64,000 nt of DNA from Paenochrobactrum gallinarii (GTDB taxonomy: Bacteria > Pseudomonadota > Alphaproteobacteria > Rhizobiales > Rhizobiaceae): positions 97,466-161,465 of the forward strand of contig NZ_JACIIU010000005.1 of assembly GCF_014205685.1 (NCBI RefSeq), given 5' to 3'. Made by a program: the position numbers and the translations under genes. This document shows positions 36,725-45,491 of the stretch, piece by piece; the stretch's first letter is position 1, and every line of letters begins with the position of its first letter. Under the pieces are notes generated by a model. It worked only from the letters and a program-made list of their open reading frames with translations. It was not told the origin of the DNA and did no database searches.

Positions 36725-36761
36725 GCAACATAATATGATAAATTTAATCATATTATGTTGC
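36725..36761. promoter_or_regulatory. 15-bp perfect inverted repeat containing an IRO (RirA-type) box
   Basis: Arms GCAACATAATATGAT (36725-36739) and ATCATATTATGTTGC (36747-36761) are exact complements around AAATTTA. The core at 36736-36750, TGATAAATTTAATCA, fits the TGA-N9-TCA iron-responsive operator bound by RirA in rhizobia and Brucella relatives. It lies about 130 bases upstream of the preferred start of the siderophore-interacting protein gene, whose expression is expected to rise on iron starvation. Confidence 0.7.
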
Positions 36762-36889
36762 TCTAGTCTAAATTCTTGCTAAAAAGAATAGTCTTATCAA
36801 ATAATTGGTGCAGGTTTTCCCGCACCACAGTCAGCATTATAGGTCAGAAACGGCTTTTATGCTCATTGACCCGATTGAAAGGTTATTGT

Positions 36890-37636
36890 GTGAATATTTC
36901 AGATAACGCAGCACCAAGCCGTCCCAAGCTGCCTGAGTGGACATTGACTGTCGTCGAAGCATTCAATGTGACACCGAAAATGCGACGTGTGATCGTTACG
37001 ACCGATAATATTGAAGCCTTCAACTATCAGGCTGGTCAAGCGCTGGTCATGCAAATCCCGCTTGGCGATGGTGAAACCGGACGTCGGGATTACACAATCC
37101 GCGCGCTTGATAAAGCGAAAAAGCACATAGCTTTGGATTTCGTGCTACATGGCACCACCCCTGCCCCGACATGGGCAGGCAATGTAAAAGCCGGTGACAC
37201 AATCACCGCCCGCGGCCCCCGTGGACGCACCGTTTTCAACCCGTCTGCAGATTGGCATTTGCTGACAGGCGACGAAACCTGCATTCCTGCAATTTTGCAT
37301 ATTATTGAAACAATGCATGCCGGCACACGTGTATTTGCCTTTATTGAAGTGGCAAATGCTGAGGAACAGCAGCCATTTGAAACGCAAGCGGATGCTAAGG
37401 TTGAATGGATCAATCGTGAAGGCCAGCATGCGGGCCCAAGCTCAATCGTGCTGGATCAGGTCAGCGCTTTTCAATTCCCTGAAGGTATAGGTCACGCCTA
37501 TCTGATCGGCGAAACAAGCAATGTGCGCGCGCTGCGTCACCATCTGATTGACCGTGGCTTTAACCGTAACCAGATCGCCTCAGAGGGCTATTGGCGCCCG
37601 GGTCGCGTTGGCGGCCATGATCATGTTGATGACTAA
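36890..37636 (+). CDS. Siderophore-interacting protein (FAD-dependent ferric reductase, SIP family)
   Basis: About 248 residues from the GTG at 36890, which has AAAGG 7 bases upstream. The open frame extends to 36776, but that extension lacks a ribosome site and family-like sequence. The FAD-binding segment RRDYTIRALD matches the RxYT/S motif of the family, and FVLHGTTPAPTWAGNVKAGDTITARGPRG and LLTGDETCIPAI are typical of ViuB/YqjH-type reductases. C-terminal EGYWRPGRVGGHD also fits. The protein reduces ferric siderophore complexes in the cytosol to release iron. An IRO-box palindrome upstream supports iron control. Confidence 0.87.
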   Translation: MNISDNAAPSRPKLPEWTLTVVEAFNVTPKMRRVIVTTDNIEAFNYQAGQALVMQIPLGDGETGRRDYTIRALDKAKKHIALDFVLHGTTPAPTWAGNVKAGDTITARGPRGRTVFNPSADWHLLTGDETCIPAILHIIETMHAGTRVFAFIEVANAEEQQPFETQADAKVEWINREGQHAGPSSIVLDQVSAFQFPEGIGHAYLIGETSNVRALRHHLIDRGFNRNQIASEGYWRPGRVGGHDHVDD

Positions 37637-37650
37637 AGGCAATTAACAAA

Positions 37651-37691
37651 AATAAGAGCGCATTTATGATGATTATAAATGCGCTCTTATT
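37651..37691. terminator. Bidirectional intrinsic terminator
   Basis: A 16-bp perfect stem, AATAAGAGCGCATTTA (37651-37666) and TAAATGCGCTCTTATT (37676-37691), with a 9-base loop. It serves the siderophore-interacting protein gene and the converging methyltransferase/hmu operon. Confidence 0.75.
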
Positions 37692-37746
37692 AAATTTAAC
37701 CGACACTTTAAAAGCTGGTAAATTCGTCCAGCTTTTTATTTCAAGA

Positions 37747-38412
37747 TTAGTTATTCAAATAAAGCGACTGACTGACTAAGCCTTTATGAAAGCCGATAAG
37801 GGTTGTCAGATAGTGATCACTATCCTTGCCAACATATTGCAAAAAGCCTTCATCCACAGGCAAATGATCGGCATTATCAGCGATAATCATTGCACCCGGA
37901 CGTAAGTGCTTTTCCAGCATCATCAAAATATCCAGATAGAGGTCTTTTGAACCATCCAGAAACAGCAGATCAATGGGTGCATTGATCGATTGTAATGTTT
38001 CCCGCCCGTCACCGCTCAAAATCTCTGCATAAGAAGAAAGTCCTGCATCTTGCAGATTATCGCGCGCTTTTTGTGCTTTATGTGCATGATATTCCGAGCC
38101 GGTTACCTTCCCGTCATTTTCTGCTGCCGCCGAAGCCAGATAGAGCGTGGAAACACCAAAGGATGTCCCGAATTCCACGATGTTACGGGCATTCAGAGTG
38201 CGTGCTATCGTATAAAGATAAGCTCCCATGCGCGGGCCAATCGATAAATATTGTGTTTTATGCGCTTCCGATGTGCGAAAATCACGATTATAAACCGGAA
38301 CGTCTGTTTGCGCATTCATTTGTGCGGTAAAACTTGCCCGCGCCAGCCGTGCGGCCTGATGTTCACGTTGTATAATCGCCGCCACTTTCGGTTGTTTTAA
38401 TACACACTCCAT
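37747..38412 (-). CDS. Class I SAM-dependent O-methyltransferase
   Basis: About 221 residues. IVEFGTSFGVSTLYLASA is SAM-binding motif I, followed by VTGSEYHAHKAQKARDNL (motif II region) and IDLLFLDGSKDLYLDILMML with the metal-binding Asp typical of catechol-type O-methyltransferases (Methyltransf_24/3). The ATG at 38412 has AAGAGG 8 bases upstream. It follows hmuV by 26 bases and is the last gene of the iron-uptake operon. Its substrate is unknown; a catechol-like or tetrapyrrole-derived compound would fit the context, which is inference. Confidence 0.8.
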   Translation of the reverse strand: MECVLKQPKVAAIIQREHQAARLARASFTAQMNAQTDVPVYNRDFRTSEAHKTQYLSIGPRMGAYLYTIARTLNARNIVEFGTSFGVSTLYLASAAAENDGKVTGSEYHAHKAQKARDNLQDAGLSSYAEILSGDGRETLQSINAPIDLLFLDGSKDLYLDILMMLEKHLRPGAMIIADNADHLPVDEGFLQYVGKDSDHYLTTLIGFHKGLVSQSLYLNN

Positions 38413-38438
38413 CGCACACACCTCTTTTAAAATTTAAA

Positions 38439-39191
38439 TTAAATTGTCAAAACAACAGGACACTGACGCACCGGATGCGGCAAAACATGCACATTTTGCC
38501 GATACACTTTTTCAAGCATGTCTTTTTTGAGCACATCCCACGGCGTCCCTTCAGCTGCGACCTTGCCCTGACTAAGCAAGATGATCCTGTCTGCATAAGC
38601 CGCGGCCAGATTAAGATCATGCAGAACAGCCACCACTGTGGCACCCGCTTGCGCCATGTCTCGCGCTATCGTCAAAACCCTCTCCTGATGGCGCAAATCA
38701 AGCGCCGCAGTCGGCTCATCCAGCAACACAACCGGAGTTGCCTGCACCATCACGCGTGCAAAGGTAGTGCGCGCCTGTTCACCACCGGATAATGTCTGCG
38801 CATTGCGATAAGCCATATGATCAATTTCTGTCGCCAGCATTGCCGCATCAATAGAGGCTTGATCTTCATCAGGCGGCAAATCGCGAAATGCCCGCCCCAT
38901 GGCGACAACTTCACCGACATTATAGCCAAAACGGATCACGGAACCTTGCGGAAAAACTGAACGGATTTGTGCCAGAGCATGAACAGAATAGCTGTTTACC
39001 GGTTTTCCATCGAGAATAACGTCACCTGCATCGGCTTTACGATCAGCCGCGATCACCGATAGTAATGTGGATTTACCTGCGCCATTTGGCCCGACAAGTG
39101 CCGTTAGTGTTCCTTTTGCACATTGCGCACTCACATCTTCCAGCAGTGTTTTTTCACCAGCGCGAACGGTTACATTTTTAATGTCGATCAT
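38439..39191 (-). CDS. hmuV: Hemin/siderophore ABC importer ATPase
   Basis: 250 residues. Walker A GPNGAGKST, signature LSGGEQARTTFARV, Walker B VVLLDEPTAALD and H-loop VLHDL. The ALAQIRSVFPQGSVIRFGYNVGEVVAMGR stretch and the tail VLPHPVRQCPVVLTI are characteristic of HmuV. It overlaps hmuU by an ATGA. It energises import of heme or a ferric siderophore across the inner membrane. Confidence 0.86.
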   Translation of the reverse strand: MIDIKNVTVRAGEKTLLEDVSAQCAKGTLTALVGPNGAGKSTLLSVIAADRKADAGDVILDGKPVNSYSVHALAQIRSVFPQGSVIRFGYNVGEVVAMGRAFRDLPPDEDQASIDAAMLATEIDHMAYRNAQTLSGGEQARTTFARVMVQATPVVLLDEPTAALDLRHQERVLTIARDMAQAGATVVAVLHDLNLAAAYADRIILLSQGKVAAEGTPWDVLKKDMLEKVYRQNVHVLPHPVRQCPVVLTI

Positions 39192-40249
39192 TCTTGTCCG
39201 CCTCGCGCTTTACTGCTGCGATAAATCATCCAGAGGAAAAACGGCCCGCCAAGAGAGCCCATGATCACGCCAATCGGAACCTCTGATGGCGGATCAAGGG
39301 TACGTGCTGCCAAATCCGCCAGCATAACCAGCAATGCGCCCCCTGCTGCTGAAAAAGGAATTAGCAAACGATGCGCAGGCCCGATCATCAAACGAAATAA
39401 ATGCGGAATAACCAGCCCGACAAAGCCGATTGTGCCGCTAAAGGAAACGGCTGCGGCCACAAGCAAAGCTGTCACAAAAATCAGTTTACGCCGCAAAACA
39501 GTGACATCAACGCCTAAATGTCGCGCTTGTCGCTCGCCAAGCGCCAACAGATCAAGCGGGCGCGACCACCGATAGAGCAACCAAATACCGATCACCGCCG
39601 GCGGCAAAGAGATTGCCACCGTAATCCATTTGGCTCCGGACAAAGACCCCATCGACCAGAATGTCAGGCTCTGCAATTGTTCCGCAGTGGCCAGATAAGT
39701 GAGATAACCGGCAAAGGCACCGCCAATAGCATTGACAGCAATACCTACCAGCAGGAGCTTTGTATTATCGCCGCCATCCTTGCCCGGCCGCGCTAAGGCG
39801 TAAATCAGAAAAGTTGTTGCGACACCCGCCACAAAAGCACCGATCGGCAATGTCCAAATTCCAAAAGTTGAAATTTGTAAAACGACGACAATGATCGCCC
39901 CCAGTGATGCGCCGCTGGAAACCCCGACAATACCCGGATCAGCAAGCGGATTGCCAAACAAGCCTTGCATGGCAGCACCACAAGTGGCCAAGCTGGCACC
40001 GACAATCATGGCGGTAATAACGCGCGACAAGCGCAAATCCCAGACGACGGCTTCATTCAACCGCCCGATATCATCACTTTGTACCGATGCAATACGAGCA
40101 TAGAGAGCATTGATAACATCGGTGAGCGAAAGGGAAACGGCACCAATCGCTATTGAGCTGAAAAATGCTAACACTAAAAACAGCCCGACAAGTACGGCAA
40201 ATAATACACGATGCTCGGCAGGCTTTTTTACAACAGATTTCGAGGTCAT
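39188..40249 (-). CDS. hmuU: Hemin/siderophore ABC importer permease (FecCD family)
   Basis: 353 residues with about ten membrane segments. Family motifs include LRLSRVITAMIVGASLATCGAAMQG and FGNPLADPGIVGVSSGASLGAI, then SFSGTIGFVGLVIPHLFRLMIG and PSEVPIGVIMGSLGGPFFLWMI. It forms the homodimeric channel of the importer and overlaps both neighbours by four bases. Confidence 0.88.
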   Translation of the reverse strand: MTSKSVVKKPAEHRVLFAVLVGLFLVLAFFSSIAIGAVSLSLTDVINALYARIASVQSDDIGRLNEAVVWDLRLSRVITAMIVGASLATCGAAMQGLFGNPLADPGIVGVSSGASLGAIIVVVLQISTFGIWTLPIGAFVAGVATTFLIYALARPGKDGGDNTKLLLVGIAVNAIGGAFAGYLTYLATAEQLQSLTFWSMGSLSGAKWITVAISLPPAVIGIWLLYRWSRPLDLLALGERQARHLGVDVTVLRRKLIFVTALLVAAAVSFSGTIGFVGLVIPHLFRLMIGPAHRLLIPFSAAGGALLVMLADLAARTLDPPSEVPIGVIMGSLGGPFFLWMIYRSSKARGGQE

Positions 40250-41166
40250 GGTTTGACAAACATTTCCTGTAAAGCCGAAGCCAGTGCTTTTGTTGCAATA
40301 CCACTAGAAGCAGCATCCGCACGCACATGCAGTTCGCGCATGACAATCACATTCCGCTGACGACCCGCAGGCGTTTGATCAATACCCGGATAAGAGCCCC
40401 AAATCCCGTCCATACCGCCGAAAGAAGCGATTTCTTTTTCTGAAATCAGAATGACATCCGGTGCCATCATAATCATGCCTTCCGGTGTTACCGGCCGGTA
40501 GCGATCACGCCCGACTTCCGCAGCCGCATTCAGTGCCCCGACCCGTAAAATCAGATTATGGATAGCAGTTTCTGCTCCGCCAGCAGTAAAGCTGGTGCCA
40601 GCGCCCATTTTGGATGCGTGCACAATCCGCAATTTGCGGCCATCAAGCAAAACAGGCTCAATCGCAGCATAGTCAGCTTCGATAGCAGCATTCAGTTTCT
40701 CGCCGCGCTCTTCCAGTTTCAGCAATGCAGCAAGACGGGAGACCTTCTCTGTTGCGGGTAATGTGCGGTCAATCATGGCGGTCTGCACGCCTACGCTGTT
40801 TAAACCATCCAGCACACGCTGACTGGTAACACTTGATGCAACGACCAAAGCCGGTCGCAGTGCCAGCACACCTTCGACACCCGCCCATTCACGTATTTTA
40901 TGTGGCGTATTATCGATGCCGGGAAGATCAATATCGGCAGGACGCGCCAAAATACGGTCGGCAGCACCAAGTGCCACCGCAACCTCAACGAGATCGGCAC
41001 CAATCAACACGATATCCGGCTTATCTGTCCGCTCTGTCGCCTCTACCGGCTTATATAAAGGCGGATAAGGAACCGCATCAGCAATATTAAGCGATGCAGA
41101 ATAGGCTCCGGTTGAAAACAAAGCGGAAGAAACACATAAAACACTGACAAGTCGCAATAAAATCAT
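40246..41166 (-). CDS. hmuT: Periplasmic heme/siderophore-binding protein
   Basis: 306 residues with a signal peptide (ALFSTGAYSAS). Fold-level features of class III binding proteins: DIVLIGADLVEVAVALGAADRILARP, WAGVEGVLALRPALVVASS and TPEGMIMMAPDVILISE. GAGTSFTAGGAETAIHNLI resembles the HmuT/BhuT ligand-loop region. It delivers the ligand from the TonB-dependent receptor to the HmuUV complex. A terminator-like hairpin separates it from the receptor gene, so its expression is probably lower than the receptor's. Heme versus siderophore cannot be decided from sequence alone; no hmuS is present in the window. Confidence 0.83.
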   Translation of the reverse strand: MILLRLVSVLCVSSALFSTGAYSASLNIADAVPYPPLYKPVEATERTDKPDIVLIGADLVEVAVALGAADRILARPADIDLPGIDNTPHKIREWAGVEGVLALRPALVVASSVTSQRVLDGLNSVGVQTAMIDRTLPATEKVSRLAALLKLEERGEKLNAAIEADYAAIEPVLLDGRKLRIVHASKMGAGTSFTAGGAETAIHNLILRVGALNAAAEVGRDRYRPVTPEGMIMMAPDVILISEKEIASFGGMDGIWGSYPGIDQTPAGRQRNVIVMRELHVRADAASSGIATKALASALQEMFVKP

Positions 41167-41183
41167 AGGACATCCCTCTGAAG

Positions 41184-41217
41184 CAAAAAAAGCACGCCAT
41201 CGGGTGACAGCGTGCTT
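41184..41217 (-). terminator. Terminator-like attenuator between TonB receptor and hmuT
   Basis: Minus-strand AAGCACGC (41210-41217) pairs with GCGTGCTT (41190-41197), with a 12-base loop and a T-run directly after. It lies 12 bases after the receptor stop and 18 bases before hmuT. Read-through would set the ratio of receptor to importer. Confidence 0.75.
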
Positions 41218-41228
41218 GTAAAGAATGA

Positions 41229-43655
41229 TTAGAAGGATGTTCTTGCGCCCAGCCAGAACCGGCGGCCATCTTCAATATATTGATAACTATTCGTGCGATC
41301 AGGATTATAATTTGTCTTGTTGGTAATATTATAAACCGCCGCATTCACAGTGAAATGCTCATTAACCTGCCATGATAATCCGGCATCAAATGTCAGCAGA
41401 TCACCAGCACTCTCGTTCATCGGCTTGCTGCCACCGCCCCAATTAACACCCTGATTATCTTTGCTGCGATAGTTTACACGAACATATGTGCCAAGGTCTT
41501 CATGCGCCTGCCAGTCCAGTTTGGCCGACACTACATGACGTGGCGTTGCAACAGGTGCCAATCCGTCGGCCTGACCAAGCGGAAATCCGTAAATATCAAT
41601 ACCAGCGGTCTTCATGTTGGATTTGGTATATGTATATGTACCACTAAGCGCCACATCATCCGTAATGCCCCAGCGGGCGGCAAGTTCAACGCCCTGAATA
41701 ACAGCTTCCGGCACATTGAAATACACACTCATCGGGCGGCCATCCGCTCCTGTCCAGCAACCATCGCTGTTTGAGGGCTGGCCGTTCGGGGCATTCAGAC
41801 AACGTGACCCGCTATTGGCAATCTTGTTCTTATAAGTGGTGTGGAAGTAAGTCGCATTAGCGGTGAAGTTATCGAGATTATCGTAATAAATACCGATTTC
41901 TTTATTTACGCTGGTTTCAGGCTTCAGCTCAGGGTTGCCCCATGTTGTTGCACCACCACGCTGACCATTGCCGATATAAGGCACATATTCCTTCAACGTC
42001 GGCGCAATAAAACCAGTCGCCACACCACCTTTGATTGCCCAGTTTTCAGTTGGTTGCCAGTTCGCATAAAGACGCGGTGACAGCTGGTCACCGAAGATCG
42101 AGTTATTATCGTAACGCACACCGCCGGTCAGTGCAAAACTGTCAAAAACTCTCCATTCGTCTTCGACAAACAATGCCCATTGATCAACTTCTGCCACCAG
42201 TTGGCCGGTTGCCGGCGTACCATCTGGCAATGGAGGCAACTGGCCATTGCGCATGCCGCCAATGTCCAGCTTTTGTCTGCGCCACTGGCCACCAATGCTC
42301 ACCATATGGCTTTCACCCACAGGCGCTACAAAGCTGCCATCAATCGTGTGGTTAGTAACAGAAGGCATCCAGCGATCTGGTTCACCCGCTGTAAGCGCAT
42401 CACGGGACGCTTCATCATAAATATAAGAAAACTGTGACGTTCCGAGATCCCAGCGTCCGGTATGTGCAAATGTATAACTTTCGCGCTTATAATCCCGCTC
42501 AAACTCTTTATCCGCAGGCTTGATGCTCATGCCCGGTTCCGCCCAATAACGCTGACGGCTACGATGCGCTTCCAGCATAAAGTCGTGATTTTCTGTTGGT
42601 GTGAACCACAATCTGGCAGTACCGTTCAGATTGTCTTCCTTGTTGAAGCCGCCAATAATTTCATCTTCATCGCGAAGTTTTTTATAGCCCCAAACCTGTA
42701 ATCCGAGTGTATCGGCGATCAACGGCCCGTTTAAATAAAAATCACCCTGCTGTGAGTTGCCGGAATGGGAATTACCTTGCACCGTCATGTCCGCGCCAAG
42801 TGATCCGGTCCATTTATCGGCAACTTTACGGGTAATGATGTTAATTACGCCGCCCATGGCATCCGAACCATAACGGGAGGACATTGGCCCGCGTACGACC
42901 TCGATACGCTCAACCGCACCAATAGGCGGCATCCAGTTATCTTCAACGGAATTGCCGGATTTTGGGTTTAATTCACGGGTGCTGTTTTGTCTGCGGCCGT
43001 CAACCAGGATCAGGGTGCCTGAACCCGGCATACCGCGGATGGAAATATCACCATTATCGCCGCCGATCATCGTTACGCCTTCAACATGGCGCACGGCATC
43101 AATCAGAGAGCGATAAGGTTTTTTCTCCAGTTCCTCACGCGGAATAACAGTCACACTGGCAGGCGCCTCAACAACAGACTGCGCGAAACCGCCAGCCGTC
43201 ACTGTAATCATATCCAAAGTGATAGCATCAGAGGCAACCGCCTCACCAACAGCAGTGCTCTGCTGTTCGCCGGTAATAAAAACCGTGCCTTCAGGGCTGA
43301 TGTCAAAAGAAAGATTTGTCCCTTTTAGCAAACGGCTTAACGCAACGGAGGGCGTAAAACTTCCATTCACACTTTGAGACGAAAGCCCTTGCGTGACAGC
43401 AGACGCCAGAGAAATTTGTAACCCTGCCTGACGTCCGAAACTATTCAGTGCATTTGCCAATGGCTGCGCCTGAATATTAAACTGTTTTTCAGCCGAAACC
43501 TGACTGGCTGCTCCCTGAGCCACGGCACTAACGGGAGATAAAACAACCATACTGGTGCCAACCAGAGCTGTTGTCATGAACAGTTTGGCTGCGAGTTTTT
43601 TCAAGCGCGTCGTATTATTAAAGCCAGACGTACGAATATGAGCCTGCGACACCAT
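41229..43655 (-). CDS. FecA-like TonB-dependent receptor with STN signalling domain
   Basis: 808 residues. An extended signal region is followed by a secretin/TonB short N-terminal domain (KQFNIQAQPLANALNSFGRQAGLQIS, then VNGSFTPSVALSRLLKGTNLSFD), the domain FecA uses to contact FecR. The TonB box region is near ITLDMITVTA. The plug contains ISIRGMPGSGTLILVDGRRQN and VEVVRGPMSSRYGSDAMGGVINIIT. A 22-strand-type barrel ends in the aromatic terminus FWLGARTSF. It imports a heme or ferric siderophore ligand across the outer membrane and signals ligand binding to the FecR/FecI-like pair encoded upstream. Confidence 0.88.
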   Translation of the reverse strand: MVSQAHIRTSGFNNTTRLKKLAAKLFMTTALVGTSMVVLSPVSAVAQGAASQVSAEKQFNIQAQPLANALNSFGRQAGLQISLASAVTQGLSSQSVNGSFTPSVALSRLLKGTNLSFDISPEGTVFITGEQQSTAVGEAVASDAITLDMITVTAGGFAQSVVEAPASVTVIPREELEKKPYRSLIDAVRHVEGVTMIGGDNGDISIRGMPGSGTLILVDGRRQNSTRELNPKSGNSVEDNWMPPIGAVERIEVVRGPMSSRYGSDAMGGVINIITRKVADKWTGSLGADMTVQGNSHSGNSQQGDFYLNGPLIADTLGLQVWGYKKLRDEDEIIGGFNKEDNLNGTARLWFTPTENHDFMLEAHRSRQRYWAEPGMSIKPADKEFERDYKRESYTFAHTGRWDLGTSQFSYIYDEASRDALTAGEPDRWMPSVTNHTIDGSFVAPVGESHMVSIGGQWRRQKLDIGGMRNGQLPPLPDGTPATGQLVAEVDQWALFVEDEWRVFDSFALTGGVRYDNNSIFGDQLSPRLYANWQPTENWAIKGGVATGFIAPTLKEYVPYIGNGQRGGATTWGNPELKPETSVNKEIGIYYDNLDNFTANATYFHTTYKNKIANSGSRCLNAPNGQPSNSDGCWTGADGRPMSVYFNVPEAVIQGVELAARWGITDDVALSGTYTYTKSNMKTAGIDIYGFPLGQADGLAPVATPRHVVSAKLDWQAHEDLGTYVRVNYRSKDNQGVNWGGGSKPMNESAGDLLTFDAGLSWQVNEHFTVNAAVYNITNKTNYNPDRTNSYQYIEDGRRFWLGARTSF

Positions 43656-43709
43656 TTGTCTTTAATCTCCGGTATACTATTTTGGGCACAAAATATGCAT
43701 TCAGAGAGT

Positions 43710-43736
43710 AAGACGATCTGCTCGGAAATATTTTTC
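43710..43736 (-). promoter_or_regulatory. Candidate ECF-type promoter for the TonB receptor
   Basis: Minus strand: GAAAAA (43731-43736) as -35 and CGTCTT (43710-43715) as -10, 15 bases apart and 55 bases before the receptor ATG. The A-rich -35 and CGTC -10 are the general ECF sigma pattern. It is the expected place for a FecI-like target promoter, downstream of fecR and upstream of the receptor. Inference. Confidence 0.35.
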
Positions 43737-43749
43737 ACGAAACAGCAAA

Positions 43750-44769
43750 TTAATTATTTCGGTTGATCACCCGTAAATAAGGCGACACCGAACTGACCGT
43801 GCCGCCATAAGGCTGCACCAAAGCGCGTAATGCGCGATCCGGTTCATTCAGATTATAAAGGCCGGTTACACGCTCTTCACCAAGCGACCTATCTGCAAGC
43901 GCAATCCATGCCGGATGGTAGCGTTGCAATTCTTCAATAACGGAGCGCACGGTTACATCTTCAACGAAGAAATAGCCTTTTCGCCAACCTGCAATATCAT
44001 CAATACTGATAGTCGAACGGGAAAAACGATCAGAACCGTTTTCAAACACCACTCTCTCCCCCGGCAATAATCGCTCAGGCTCCTGCTCATGATGCAAGCG
44101 ATCCCGAACCTCCACCACACCACGTTCCAATGAAACCGCAGTGCCAGTTTCAGTAAGTTTCACATCAAAGACGGTTCCTAGAACAGAAACTTCTGCTTCA
44201 CCTGCAAAAACCAGAAAAGGCCGCGACGCATCTTTGATCACGTCAAAATAGGCTTCCCCCCGCAACAAGCGTACATGCCTTATTGTTTCGCTGATATTCA
44301 CCGCAACTGCACTATCGGCAGCCAGCGTTAATGTGCTGCCATCTGCCAATAATATGGTTTCCGTCTGCGCATTGGCCGTTCTGTAATCCGCCTCAAAACG
44401 CAACATCAACACTGGTGCGGCAAAAAACAATATAACAACAGCTGCAACACTCAAAGCAGAATATTGTACTTTTCTCCGGCCAGACATTTTGGGAGATTTA
44501 TGCGCCTTTCTAATCTGCGAAGGCTTGAATAAATCGTCATGCAAGACAGTGTTTTGATCAAGCCAAAGATTTTCATAAACAGGCTCAGTATGCCCCATCA
44601 GCGCCCAAACCTGTTGGGCTTTCTGCCATGCCTCGGCGTGTGCATCAGATTGCTCAAGCCACATTTTAAATTGTTGTGACAAAGCAGGCTCGCTCTGCGG
44701 ATCCTGCAAGCCCAGTAACCAATCTATCGCTTCATCCAATAGAATATCTGGCTTGATGCCTTGTACCAA
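43750..44769 (-). CDS. FecR-like anti-sigma regulator
   Basis: 339 residues. The cytoplasmic N-terminus contains DEAIDWLLGLQDP and QQFKMWLEQSDAHAEAWQKAQQVW, the DUF4880-type sigma-binding region of FecR. One membrane segment, SALSVAAVVILFFAAPVLML, lies near residue 105. The periplasmic FecR domain follows: ILLADGSTLTLAADSAVAV, RLLRGEAYFDV, VLGTVFDVK and VSLERGVVEV. The C-terminal DUF4974/STN-like part is FFVEDVTVRSVIEELQRYHPAWI. It receives the signal from the receptor's STN domain and controls the adjacent ECF sigma factor. Confidence 0.9.
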   Translation of the reverse strand: MVQGIKPDILLDEAIDWLLGLQDPQSEPALSQQFKMWLEQSDAHAEAWQKAQQVWALMGHTEPVYENLWLDQNTVLHDDLFKPSQIRKAHKSPKMSGRRKVQYSALSVAAVVILFFAAPVLMLRFEADYRTANAQTETILLADGSTLTLAADSAVAVNISETIRHVRLLRGEAYFDVIKDASRPFLVFAGEAEVSVLGTVFDVKLTETGTAVSLERGVVEVRDRLHHEQEPERLLPGERVVFENGSDRFSRSTISIDDIAGWRKGYFFVEDVTVRSVIEELQRYHPAWIALADRSLGEERVTGLYNLNEPDRALRALVQPYGGTVSSVSPYLRVINRNN

Positions 44770-44869
44770 AGAAAATTCCTGCCAGAGTAATCGTTAATAA
44801 TATGACTGCCTCTATAAACCGCCACGGCATTTCGGGTAAAGACACGACACTGTTATTTTATTGATATGA

Positions 44870-45382
44870 TCAGTGTTTGGAGTTATCCAGCTCAGACGCA
44901 ATAAGAACCATAGCAGACCGGATATAGCGATGCACTGTCGCGACTGAAATATCCAACTGGACGGCAATTTCATCAAGAGTAAACCCGCCAAACCGGCTCA
45001 TTTCCACGGCTATGCGCGCCTCAACAGGTAATGTCTGTAAAATGCGCGTTACTGTTTTGATCTGATCGCACAGTAAAACAGTTTGTTCCGGTGTTTCTTC
45101 TGCACGCGACACAATCCAAAATGGCGGACTGCCTTCCGCCTCTCGTTTTTCGATTTTCTTACGTTTGAGAACATCGAAAGCCAGATTACGCACAATTCGA
45201 TATAAATAGCTAAGTGTCTGATCAGATGAATTAATACGTGTTTTCGCCGGCATGTAGCGGATAAATGCGTCCTGAACGATATCTTCTGCGGCTTCACGGG
45301 AGCCAAGTATCGGTGTCGCATAGTCAATCAACTTTGACCTATGGGCAAGAAACACACAATTGGCCACATCTGACTCTACCAT
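44870..45382 (-). CDS. FecI-like ECF sigma factor
   Basis: 170 residues. Region 2 is visible as PILGSREAAEDIVQDAFIRYM and SYLYRIVRNLAFDVLKRK. Region 4 is LPVEARIAVEMSRFGGFTLDEIAVQLDISVATVHRYIRSAM, an HTH for -35 recognition. It directs RNA polymerase to iron-uptake promoters when released by the FecR-like protein, most likely the receptor promoter downstream. It is separated from fecR by 100 bases. An IRO-box-like site lies 110-124 bases upstream of its ATG, so iron probably controls the cascade through RirA. Confidence 0.9.
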   Translation of the reverse strand: MVESDVANCVFLAHRSKLIDYATPILGSREAAEDIVQDAFIRYMPAKTRINSSDQTLSYLYRIVRNLAFDVLKRKKIEKREAEGSPPFWIVSRAEETPEQTVLLCDQIKTVTRILQTLPVEARIAVEMSRFGGFTLDEIAVQLDISVATVHRYIRSAMVLIASELDNSKH

Positions 45383-45491
45383 TATTTGTCGAACCTCAGC
45401 GGCAACTATAAAAATATTCCAATAGGTTACGTCTAATAGACATCCCCATTAATCAACGGATGAGAGCAATGTTTAGCCTTCACCACAAATA

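Larger units (their letters stand above)
35552..36889. other. 1.3 kb non-coding and decayed region
   Basis: No intact gene is supported. It contains the NCS2 permease upstream region, a pair of hairpins at 35835-35893, a decayed sigma-factor-like sequence on the minus strand (about 36.1-36.45 kb) and the 15-bp inverted repeat with an IRO box upstream of the siderophore-interacting protein gene. Open frames of 60 codons or fewer in it show no recognisable protein features. Confidence 0.65.

Noticed and set aside
36556..36738. 60-codon open frame in the gap before the siderophore-interacting protein
   Set aside because: No ribosome site or protein-like pattern, and it overlaps the IRO-box palindrome.
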